From Stenotrophomonas maltophilia (GTDB lineage Bacteria > Pseudomonadota > Gammaproteobacteria > Xanthomonadales > Xanthomonadaceae), in the NCBI GenBank assembly GCA_002387845.1, contig DGLB01000038.1, forward strand, positions 27,451 to 46,926: a stretch of 19,476 bases of DNA, written 5' to 3'. How positions within the stretch are numbered: position 1 is the first letter of the stretch; each line of letters begins with the position of its first letter. The position numbers and the translations under genes were made by a program. Shown here piece after piece: positions 8,153 through 14,611 of the stretch. Under the pieces are notes generated by a model. That model did no database searches, was not told the DNA's origin, and worked only from the letters and a program-made list of their open reading frames with translations.

Positions 8153-9217
8153 TCAATCTGGTAAACGCCGGCCCCGCAGGCCGGCCCATGCACCCTGGCA
8201 GGCGGCCATCGCCCCGCGCCAGCCGCCGCCAGCCAGACAGGCATTGGCCAGACGAGCCAGCAGACGAGGCGCATCACCCACGATCCAGGTGACTTTCACA
8301 TCTGCGCGCCGATACAGCGCCATGCGCGACCATGCCAGCCGCCAGGTCAGTGCGGCCAGACCCCCCAAAGGAGCCGGCGCAATCGCCTTGTGCTGCGCAT
8401 CCAGCAAGGCGACCGCGCTGGCCAGCCGTTCCGCGGTACGCCTGCGGGCCTCCGGATCGAACAGCACCAGGCCGCGCACCTGCGAAAGCAGAGAACGACG
8501 GGAGGCCCCGATCTGATTGCCACCGTGCTGCCTGTAATCGATGGTGGCCGGGCGGTGCACGTTCAATCCAAGCGCCAGCGAGGCGACCACGGCCAACCAC
8601 TCGTCATGGCTCCAGTATCGCGGCACCGGCAACCCGGACTGGAGCAGGCAGCGCCTGAGCGCACACGTCGCCCCAGTGACGAAATTGCGCACAAGAACGG
8701 CTTCCAACAGCCGGCCTGAACGCTCCAGCGACAGTTCGGCCGGATGAACACCCAGAACCTCCAGCAGCGTCGAGCCCAGTGGTTGCCCCGTCTTGTCGAC
8801 CAGTCTCGCATCACCGTGAAGCATCAACAGCCCCGGCTCCGCGTCAAACCGCTCGACCAGTACCTGCACCCGGTCCGGGTGCCACACGTCATCCTGGTCG
8901 CTCAGGAACAGGATGTCCGCCGTGCAGCGCAGCAGCGTCTCCGAAAAATTCTGGACATAGCCAAGATTGCGCTCATTCCTGATGATTTCCACCCGGATTC
9001 CGCGAGACGCCGCATCGACCCGGAATCGCTCAAGAATGGAGAGGGTGGCGTCGCTTGAGCCGTCGTCGCCGACCACGATCTCATCGACCTGCACGGTCTG
9101 CGCCAGGATGCTGTCCAACTGGGCCTGGAGATACTCAGCGCCGTTGTAGGTGCACAGGGCGACGCCACTGCGTGCCCCGGGTGTCCGAACTGCGGGTGGA
9201 AGGCCGGCGTCGGTCAC
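8153..9217 (-). CDS. Family 2 glycosyltransferase (rhamnosyltransferase-like)
   Basis: A 354-residue GT-A fold enzyme. The N-terminus shows the nucleotide-sugar binding strand GVALCTYNGAEYLQAQLDSIL (about 18-38), then VVGDDGSSD with D51-D52 and the DXD-type FLSDQDDVW with D107-D110. Further on come a GATCALRR segment and YWSHDEWLA, which fits the catalytic-base region of the GT2 subgroup that includes rhamnosyltransferases. The C-terminal 100 residues are helical and basic with Ala/Leu runs that may sit against the membrane. The acceptor and sugar cannot be told; surface polysaccharide or LPS is likely. The start is GTG at 9217, overlapping the upstream SDR stop as GTGA, so the two are translationally coupled. 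The last codons lie in a REP-like palindrome. mrcB starts 84 bases downstream, probably from its own promoter. Confidence 0.85.
   Translation of the reverse strand: MTDAGLPPAVRTPGARSGVALCTYNGAEYLQAQLDSILAQTVQVDEIVVGDDGSSDATLSILERFRVDAASRGIRVEIIRNERNLGYVQNFSETLLRCTADILFLSDQDDVWHPDRVQVLVERFDAEPGLLMLHGDARLVDKTGQPLGSTLLEVLGVHPAELSLERSGRLLEAVLVRNFVTGATCALRRCLLQSGLPVPRYWSHDEWLAVVASLALGLNVHRPATIDYRQHGGNQIGASRRSLLSQVRGLVLFDPEARRRTAERLASAVALLDAQHKAIAPAPLGGLAALTWRLAWSRMALYRRADVKVTWIVGDAPRLLARLANACLAGGGWRGAMAACQGAWAGLRGRRLPD
8161..8187. repeat. REP-like palindrome overlapping the 3' end of the glycosyltransferase gene
   Basis: GCCGGCC (8167-8173) and GGCCGGC (8179-8185) form a perfect 7-bp stem around CCGCA. 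It is preceded by GTAAAC, close to the GTAG head of SMAG-type REP elements of Stenotrophomonas. It encodes the last residues of the glycosyltransferase, including a TTA leucine codon that is rare in such GC-rich DNA. It could also act as a weak terminator ahead of mrcB, but there is no U-tract. Membership in the REP family is inferred from form only. Confidence 0.45.
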
Positions 9218-10098
9218 GAAGCCGCAACCTCGATCTGCGCCAATGCCTGGTCACGCGACAGTGGCACCCACATTCCCGCATCGGGCTGGAAAGGACGTGG
9301 CTGAACACCCAGCAGCGCCTGCAAGGGGCCATTGTCGGCAATGAGATCCTGTTCAAGCCGCGATACCGGACCGCGCGCCCTCGGCGCAGCCGCGGCCAAC
9401 AGGCGCAGCAGCGTTCGCGGCAGGGGCACCGGCAAGGTCCGCTCCGCCATGCTGGCATGGACCCGCCTGAACATCTCCACATAGCGCAGACGCTCCCCGC
9501 CGCCGATTTCAACGACCTTGCCCGCCGCCGCATCGGTGTTCAGCGCCGCCACAACCGCCTGCGCGATGTCGTCGGCATGCACCGGCTGACGCATGCCGTG
9601 CGCCATGGGGATGGGGAACAGTCGCGCACGCCGGGCGCGCGCGACGATGGGAGTCAGGCTCTTGTCGATTCCAGCACCGTAGATCAGGGTGGGTCGCAGG
9701 ATCGTCCACTGCATGCCCAGGCGCTCGGCCTGCAGGGTCAGACCCGTTTCTCCTCTGCGCAACCACGCCACGACGGCCTGTTCGTCGCTTTGTGCCGACG
9801 ACTGTTTGGTGACCACACTCATTGAACTGGTGGCGATGATGCGCGGAGCGGGCGCTGAATCCTGTGCTGCCAGCCATTCCAGCCAGCCCTCCATCGACGT
9901 GAAACTGACGATGGCCCGCCAGGTCCGCCCCTGGAATGCCGACAACGCGTCCGCCAGATCGCCGCACCACCACTCGACACCGGGCTGCGCTGGCTGCGGC
10001 TGTCGACTTACGGCCAGCACTGGAATACCCGCCTGCGAAAGACGAGGCAACAGATAACGACCAATCTGACTGGTCGCACCGGAAACAAGAACGGTCAT
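9214..10098 (-). CDS. Atypical SDR family NAD(P)-binding protein (epimerase/dehydratase-like)
   Basis: A 294-residue Rossmann protein. The dinucleotide loop is SGATSQIGRYLL (6-17), in which the middle Gly of the extended-SDR TGATGxIG pattern is Ser. The TSSMS strand (90-94) and LRPTLIYG (134-141) match extended SDRs, with PVHADDIAQAVVAAL typical of the epimerase C-terminal part. Between residues 94 and 134 there is no Tyr and hence no Y-x3-K catalytic pair, so classic epimerase or dehydratase chemistry is doubtful; a reductase-like, binding or regulatory role is possible. The ATG at 10098 has a GGGAG ribosome site a few bases upstream. Coupling to the downstream GT2 gene by the GTGA overlap suggests both modify the same glycan. 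The product itself is not recognised. Confidence 0.8.
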   Translation of the reverse strand: MTVLVSGATSQIGRYLLPRLSQAGIPVLAVSRQPQPAQPGVEWWCGDLADALSAFQGRTWRAIVSFTSMEGWLEWLAAQDSAPAPRIIATSSMSVVTKQSSAQSDEQAVVAWLRRGETGLTLQAERLGMQWTILRPTLIYGAGIDKSLTPIVARARRARLFPIPMAHGMRQPVHADDIAQAVVAALNTDAAAGKVVEIGGGERLRYVEMFRRVHASMAERTLPVPLPRTLLRLLAAAAPRARGPVSRLEQDLIADNGPLQALLGVQPRPFQPDAGMWVPLSRDQALAQIEVAAS

Positions 10099-10125
10099 GC
10101 CGCTCCCTGCGTGAAGTGACTGCGT

Positions 10126-10154
10126 AATATAACCGAGCCACAGCGCTCGCCTCA
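10126..10154 (-). promoter_or_regulatory. Possible promoter for the SDR-glycosyltransferase pair
   Basis: The 53-base gap between the TPR gene and the SDR gene holds an AT-rich island, TTATATTA on the minus strand (about 10125-10132), giving a -10-like TATATT at 10131-10126. It stands out in very GC-rich surroundings. The -35 region is poor (TGAGGC, 17 bases upstream, overlapping the TPR stop). If active, it would let the pair be expressed apart from relA and the TPR gene. Confidence 0.3.
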
Positions 10155-11720
10155 GCGCAGGCCATCCACATCCTGCAACCGCTGTTCAAGCGCCTGATGC
10201 TCGGCACTGGCCGGGTTGCTGCCCAGTTCAGTGGCCTTGTTCAAGGCCGCACGCGCGAAGGCAACATCCCCCCGACCCAGTTGTTCGCTGCCGATGGCGA
10301 GCCAGCGCTGCGCCAGTCGTTGGCGCGCCGCTGCCGCCGCCCCCTCGCCCGGCGACAAGGCCTGCCACGCGTCCAGGCACGCACCGGCCGCCTGGACCCG
10401 GTTTTCACGCAGGCGATCCTCGAAGCAGTCGCGGGTGGCCGGCAGCAACCGGCGTGCCGCACTGCGCACCCGCGGATCCTGCGGCGCCAGCGCCTGCGCT
10501 GCCCGCAAGGCATCGTAGGCGCTGTTGCCCGGCGGGGTCAGGAACCGCCCCTGCGCCTGGGCCTGCTCGAAGCGCTGCAGCAGCTGCAGCAGTTCCCGCT
10601 CGCGCCGCGCGCGCGGGGCCGCCGGTGCTGCAAGCGCCCGTTCCGCCTGAAGCGCCTGGTCCAGCGCCTGGCGCGCCGACTCCAGCGCGCGCGTGGGCAC
10701 GCCGGCGGCTTCGGCCCGGGCCAGCATCTGTTCGGCCTGCGCAAAGCGGAAATCGCCCGCCAGGCGGGTGGCCTCGGCCAGCCACGCGTCGCCGACCTGC
10801 TGCAATCCCTGCTGCGCCGTCGCCTCGTCCGGGCGCACCCCCCTCACCGCCTGGAAGTGGCTGGCCGCGCTTTCCCAGCGTCGCGCCTTCAATGCCTGCT
10901 GTCCCAACTGCAGCCGCCGCTCCAAAGCACTGTTGAGCGCCGCTTCGGTCGCCGGCAGATCCACATGACCGGCGTCGAACATCCGCGCGCGCCTCACCAG
11001 TGGCGCAGCGCGGGCCACGTCGCCTTGGGCCGCCGCAGTGCGGGCCTGCTGCAGCAACTCGGTCAATGCGTCTTCACGCCCCTCCAGGGCGCGCAGATGA
11101 TTGGGAGACAGCGCCAGTACCTGCTGGAACAACGGCAACGCGCTGTCCTCGCCGCCGTCCAGCCGCTGCGCCTGCAGGGCCGCTTCGGCACGTCCCAGCA
11201 GCACACCGAACCCCGCGCCAGACTGCCGCTGCGCACGCAGGGCTTCGGCAACGGCGTCGGCATCGCGTTGTGGCACCTGCAGTTCCCTGGCCAGATCAAG
11301 GCCGCGCTGCGCGGCTTCCAGGTCACCCGCCTGGATGGCACGCCGGGCCTGCACCAATGCCGCCTGTCCGGTGCGAACCAGACCCTCCCGCGCCTGCGAC
11401 CGGTCAGCGTCCAGCGCCAGCGCCGCCTGGTACCACTCGCGCGCGCCGCTGCCATCGGCTGCGCTGAGGCGACCCGCCGCCAGCGCGCGATCGCCTCGAT
11501 CCAGCAACTGCTCCACCTGCGGCTCGTTCCAGAACCAGTTGGCCAGCGGCGCACGGAACACCACCAGCAGCAGGAACACGGCTGCTGCCGCCAGCAGCGC
11601 CCAGCGCCATACCCGTCGGGTGTGCCAGGCCTGCAGCCGCCACCAGCGCCCTTCGCGGCGGACACGGCGCAGCGCGGCATGGGCTGCGTCTTCATGCGGT
11701 GCGGGAGCTTGGCGGCTCAT
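10152..11720 (-). CDS. Single-pass membrane protein with tetratricopeptide-like repeats, function unknown
   Basis: A 522-residue protein. Residues 1-37 are basic and cytoplasmic, rich in Arg and Trp (GRWWRLQAWHTRRVWRW); one membrane helix spans about 38-56, and the rest is expected in the periplasm. That part is almost entirely Ala/Leu/Arg/Gln-rich helices with TPR-like spacing: recurring pieces such as ALAAGRLS, AIQAGDLEAAQRGLDLA, ALKARRWESAASHFQAV and QLGRGDVAFARAALNKA. Two cysteines lie about 16 residues apart near 425-440 (RDCFEDRL and AGACLDAW). I do not recognise a named family; a scaffold for envelope complexes is the most that can be said. It starts 29 bases after the relA stop on the same strand, so co-transcription with relA is likely. 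The helical composition makes homology calls by eye unsafe. Confidence 0.8.
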   Translation of the reverse strand: MSRQAPAPHEDAAHAALRRVRREGRWWRLQAWHTRRVWRWALLAAAAVFLLLVVFRAPLANWFWNEPQVEQLLDRGDRALAAGRLSAADGSGAREWYQAALALDADRSQAREGLVRTGQAALVQARRAIQAGDLEAAQRGLDLARELQVPQRDADAVAEALRAQRQSGAGFGVLLGRAEAALQAQRLDGGEDSALPLFQQVLALSPNHLRALEGREDALTELLQQARTAAAQGDVARAAPLVRRARMFDAGHVDLPATEAALNSALERRLQLGQQALKARRWESAASHFQAVRGVRPDEATAQQGLQQVGDAWLAEATRLAGDFRFAQAEQMLARAEAAGVPTRALESARQALDQALQAERALAAPAAPRARRERELLQLLQRFEQAQAQGRFLTPPGNSAYDALRAAQALAPQDPRVRSAARRLLPATRDCFEDRLRENRVQAAGACLDAWQALSPGEGAAAAARQRLAQRWLAIGSEQLGRGDVAFARAALNKATELGSNPASAEHQALEQRLQDVDGLR

Positions 11721-11749
11721 CCGTTGAGCCTAGCGCTGTTCACGTGAGT

Positions 11750-13903
11750 TCAGCCTAGACGGCGCACGTCGTTGACGCCTGGCAGGGCATCCAGCTTGCC
11801 GAGCAGGGTGGCAAGCTGACCGTAATCGCTCACCTTCAATCGCAACCGCAGGTGCGCACGGCCGCTGTTGCGGACATTGTCGCTGTGGATGTCGAGCACG
11901 TAGGCGTCTTCCTGCGCGATCAGATTGGTGATGTCCTTGAGCAGCCAGCGGCGATCCACCGCGTTGACCACCACATCCACCTCGTAGCCGCCGCCCGCCT
12001 GCCCCCACTCCACCGGCAGGATGCGCTGCGGGCTGGCGGCCTGCAGCCGCGCCAGCGCGGCGCAGTCGGTGCGGTGCACGGTGACGCCGCGGCTGCGGGT
12101 CAGATACCCGACGATGGGTTCGCCGGCCACGGGCTGGCAGCAGCGCGCCAGCTGCACCAGCAGGTTGCCCACCCCCTGCACGGTGAACTTGGACTTGCCC
12201 AGGCTTTCCCGCCGCGCGGTGGGGCGAGGCAACGCAGGCGTTGCCGGCTGGGTCGCGGCCCGCTCGGCCTCCAGCAGTGCCCGGCTGACCTGGTGTGGGC
12301 CGGTGTCGCCCAGTGCCACCTGGATGTACAGGTCGTCCACACTGTCGGCATGGAACTTCTTCGCAGCCACGGCCAGGTCGGCATGCTGCAGCCCCAACCG
12401 CTTCAGCTCACGGTCAAGCAACTCGCGGCCAGCCTGCACGTTGCGGGCCCGGTCCAGTTTGTGGAACCAGGTGCGCACCTTTTCGCGCGACCGGTTGCTG
12501 GCCAGGTATCCGTTGGCGACCAGCAGCCAGTCGCGGCGCGGATCGGCCTCTTTGCCGGTCAGGATCTCCACCCGGTCACCGCTGCGCAGGCGGTAGGTCA
12601 ACGGCACGATGCGTCCATTGACCTTCGCGCCACGGCAGCGATGTCCCACCATGGTGTGCACGTGGTAGGCGAAATCCAGTGGCGTGGCCCCTTGCGGCAG
12701 GTCCATCACCTCGTCCTTGGGGCTGAGCGCATAGACACGGTCCTCGGTCAGCTCGGCATCCAGCGCGCCGGCCAGTTCCGCTCCCTGGCCATCCTGCGAG
12801 TGCTCGAGCAGCTGGCGCATCCAGGTGATCTTGCGGTCGAAGGCTTTCTCCGCCCCCTTGCTGCCTTCCTTGTAGCGCCAGTGCGCGGCCACGCCGAGCT
12901 CGGCCTGGGCGTGCATGTCGTGGGTGCGGATCTGCACTTCGATGGTGCGCCCTTCCGGGCCGATCACGGCGGTGTGCAGCGAGCGGTAGTCATTGGCCTT
13001 GGGGCGGGCGATGTAGTCATCGAACTCGCTGGGCACCGGCACCCACAGCGAATGCACCACGCCCAACGCGGCGTAACAGGCGGCCACGTCCTTGACCATC
13101 ACCCGTACCGCGCGGATGTCATATAACTGGTCGAAGGCCAGGCGCTTCTTCTGCATCTTCCGCCAGATGCTGTAGATGTGCTTGGGACGGCCGCTGACAT
13201 CGGCTTCAATGCCCTGCGCGACCAGTTCGCGCGACAAGGTCTTCTTCACCGATTCCACGTAGCGCTCGCGCGCCAGCCGGGTTTCATCGACCTCGCGTGC
13301 GATGCGCCGGTAGGTGTCCGGCTCCAGGTGACGGAACGCGAGGTCCTCCAGCTCCCACTTCAGCTGCCAGATGCCCAACCGATTGGCCAGCGGCGCATGG
13401 ATGTCACGGGTCAACTGGGCCAGCGCACGGCGTTCTTCCTCGGGCAGCCGGTCGGCACCGCGCATGCGCGCCAGCTGCCGCGCCAGCAGGATCGGGACCA
13501 CGCGCAGGTCGTGGATGATCGACAGCAGCAGACGACGCAGCCCCTCGCTGTTGCGGCCCGCTTCGCGACCGGCGTGCAGCGCCCAGACCTGGTCGGCCGC
13601 GTCCAGGCCCTCCAGCAGGCCCAGCACCGCGGCTTTATGCGCGCCCAGCGGCAGCACGTCCAGGCCCGCACGCAACCCCGGCAGGTCGAACAGCAGCGCG
13701 GCCACCAGCGCGCTGTCATCGGCGGACAGCAGGGCCAGCGCGTCCACGGTATCGACCAGCACCGGCCAACTGGCCTGCTGGGCGTGATCGGCCTCTTCGG
13801 CCTGCCAGCGTTGCAGCAGCGCATCGCGCAGGGGCGGCGACAGCGACGCCATCGACGGTCGGTTCAACAAGGCATCCAGGCCGGGGGCAGAAGCGCGGTT
13901 CAC
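11750..13903 (-). CDS. relA: (p)ppGpp synthetase RelA (monofunctional, ribosome-associated)
   Basis: A 717-residue long RelA/SpoT homologue that makes (p)ppGpp from ATP and GDP or GTP when uncharged tRNA stalls the ribosome. In the N-terminal HD-like domain (about 25-165) the hydrolase motif LLHDVVEDT reads LLFDLP (70-75), so the metal-binding His and the ED pair are gone and hydrolysis is not expected. The synthetase domain (about 195-345) contains E293-FDDY297, the acidic signature of RelA rather than the bifunctional enzyme, plus YRSLHTAV and EVQIRT. A TGS domain (about 388-450), a zinc-finger/RIS region with C588-C589 and H610-x3-C614, and an ACT domain (about 638-717) follow. The start is GTG at 13903, since an ATG five bases upstream is out of frame and hits TGA at once; no strong ribosome site is seen. 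A second gene (spoT) elsewhere is expected to supply hydrolysis. Confidence 0.95.
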   Translation of the reverse strand: MNRASAPGLDALLNRPSMASLSPPLRDALLQRWQAEEADHAQQASWPVLVDTVDALALLSADDSALVAALLFDLPGLRAGLDVLPLGAHKAAVLGLLEGLDAADQVWALHAGREAGRNSEGLRRLLLSIIHDLRVVPILLARQLARMRGADRLPEEERRALAQLTRDIHAPLANRLGIWQLKWELEDLAFRHLEPDTYRRIAREVDETRLARERYVESVKKTLSRELVAQGIEADVSGRPKHIYSIWRKMQKKRLAFDQLYDIRAVRVMVKDVAACYAALGVVHSLWVPVPSEFDDYIARPKANDYRSLHTAVIGPEGRTIEVQIRTHDMHAQAELGVAAHWRYKEGSKGAEKAFDRKITWMRQLLEHSQDGQGAELAGALDAELTEDRVYALSPKDEVMDLPQGATPLDFAYHVHTMVGHRCRGAKVNGRIVPLTYRLRSGDRVEILTGKEADPRRDWLLVANGYLASNRSREKVRTWFHKLDRARNVQAGRELLDRELKRLGLQHADLAVAAKKFHADSVDDLYIQVALGDTGPHQVSRALLEAERAATQPATPALPRPTARRESLGKSKFTVQGVGNLLVQLARCCQPVAGEPIVGYLTRSRGVTVHRTDCAALARLQAASPQRILPVEWGQAGGGYEVDVVVNAVDRRWLLKDITNLIAQEDAYVLDIHSDNVRNSGRAHLRLRLKVSDYGQLATLLGKLDALPGVNDVRRLG

Positions 13904-13978
13904 AGCATCGTGCAGGTGGGACAGAGGCCTCTACACTAGCGCCCCCTCCGTTGCCGGACAATCAAAACGCGCGCATCA

Positions 13979-14006
13979 GCTGATGACCGACACGCCACGG
14001 TACAAT
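13979..14006 (+). promoter_or_regulatory. Possible promoter for the small exported protein
   Basis: A -10-like TACAAT lies at 14001-14006, matching five of six consensus positions; upstream, near 13979-13985, only a weak GCTGATG is found where a -35 would sit. The leader would be about 18 bases to the ATG at 14031. The divergent gap 13904-14030 must also hold the relA promoter; on the minus strand a TTGATT (about 13963-13958) is seen, but without a convincing -10. Confidence 0.3.
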
Positions 14007-14030
14007 CCAAGCAAATCCTGGAGACCTGCC

Positions 14031-14567
14031 ATGCGCTTTTCCCGTTTGAGGATGTTGGCCAGTGCGGCCATTCTGTTGGGCCTCGCAGCACCGGCCCTGG
14101 CCCAGCGCGTCGTGGAGGGTGATCTGCAGCAGCAGATGACGCCGGCGGAGTTCAAGGCGGCGGGACTGGACAAGCTGAGCCCGGCCGAACTGGCCGCACT
14201 GAACGGGTGGCTGCAAGGCAAGGTGGCTGCGGTCACCGCCGGCGTCCGCGAGCAGGTGCGCGAAGAAGTCCGCGAGGAAGCACGTGAGGAAGGACGCCAG
14301 GAAGTCATCGTCAAGAACCGCGGCTTCCTGGATTTCGGCAGCAAGGAGCCGATCGTCAGCAGCATCCAGGGCGAGTTCCGCGGGTTTGGCAAGGGCCGCC
14401 GCTACGTACTTGCCAACAAGCAGGAGTGGGAGCAGACCGACGACGTCACTCTGGCGGGTGTGCGCCGCACCGACCCGGACGTTTCGATCAGCCCGGGCGT
14501 CATGGGCGTCTGGTACCTGCAGATCAAGGGCGTGAACACCAAGGCCAAGGTGCAGCGCGTCAAGTGA
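14031..14567 (+). CDS. Small exported protein of unknown function with XREE repeats
   Basis: A 178-residue precursor. Residues 1-25 form a clear Sec signal peptide: basic start, hydrophobic core, and an ALA-Q cleavage site. A helical part follows (MTPAEFKAAGLDKLSPAELAAL, about 36-57), then five tandem tetrapeptides VREQ-VREE-VREE-AREE-GRQE at 72-91, likely one long charged helix. The C-terminal half (about 95-178) looks like a compact beta domain: SSIQGEFRGFGKG, LANKQEWEQTD, RRTDPDVSISPGVMGVWYL and a basic tail. Similar C-terminal segments with a WEQTD motif occur in small proteins of Xanthomonadaceae as I recall them, but I know no function. Periplasmic location is expected. The ATG at 14031 is supported by a GGAG ribosome site eight bases upstream and the signal peptide. 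Divergent from relA and convergent with hrpA, it seems to stand alone. Confidence 0.85.
   Translation: MRFSRLRMLASAAILLGLAAPALAQRVVEGDLQQQMTPAEFKAAGLDKLSPAELAALNGWLQGKVAAVTAGVREQVREEVREEAREEGRQEVIVKNRGFLDFGSKEPIVSSIQGEFRGFGKGRRYVLANKQEWEQTDDVTLAGVRRTDPDVSISPGVMGVWYLQIKGVNTKAKVQRVK
14244..14303 (+). repeat. 12-base in-frame tandem repeat, five units
   Basis: Five consecutive 12-base units encode VREQ, VREE, VREE, AREE and GRQE (codons 72-91 of the exported protein). Units differ mostly at third codon positions (GTC/GTG, CGC/CGT, GAG/GAA), which points to an old expansion kept under protein-level selection. Arg every four residues with Glu next to it fits a stable single alpha helix. Confidence 0.8.
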
Positions 14568-14577
14568 CGCGCCACCG

Positions 14578-14611
14578 CTGCAGCCAAGGGTGGAACTCAC
14601 CCTTGGCGCAG
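14578..14611. terminator. Two-way hairpin terminator between the exported-protein gene and hrpA
   Basis: GCCAAGGGTG (14583-14592) pairs perfectly with CACCCTTGGC (14598-14607) across the loop GAACT. The stem extends by CTGC (14578-14581) with GCAG (14608-14611) past one bulged A. It lies between converging genes and overlaps the hrpA stop at 14599-14597. There is no T-tract on either side, so it may be a Rho-assisted or mRNA-stabilising structure rather than a classic intrinsic terminator. Confidence 0.65.

Noticed and set aside
8153..10098. SDR-glycosyltransferase pair as a transferred island
   Set aside because: It reads as slightly less GC-rich by eye, but there is no integrase, tRNA, direct repeat or IS remnant at its edges, and codon use was not computed.
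11740..11748. Palindrome TCACGTGA between relA and the TPR gene as an operator
   Set aside because: A single eight-base palindrome, partly repeated GCCTAG flanks, no second half-site or promoter; likely chance.
11750..13903. Loss of the HD hydrolase motif in RelA as a mutation
   Set aside because: It is the normal state of monofunctional gammaproteobacterial RelA, as the EFDDY signature also shows.
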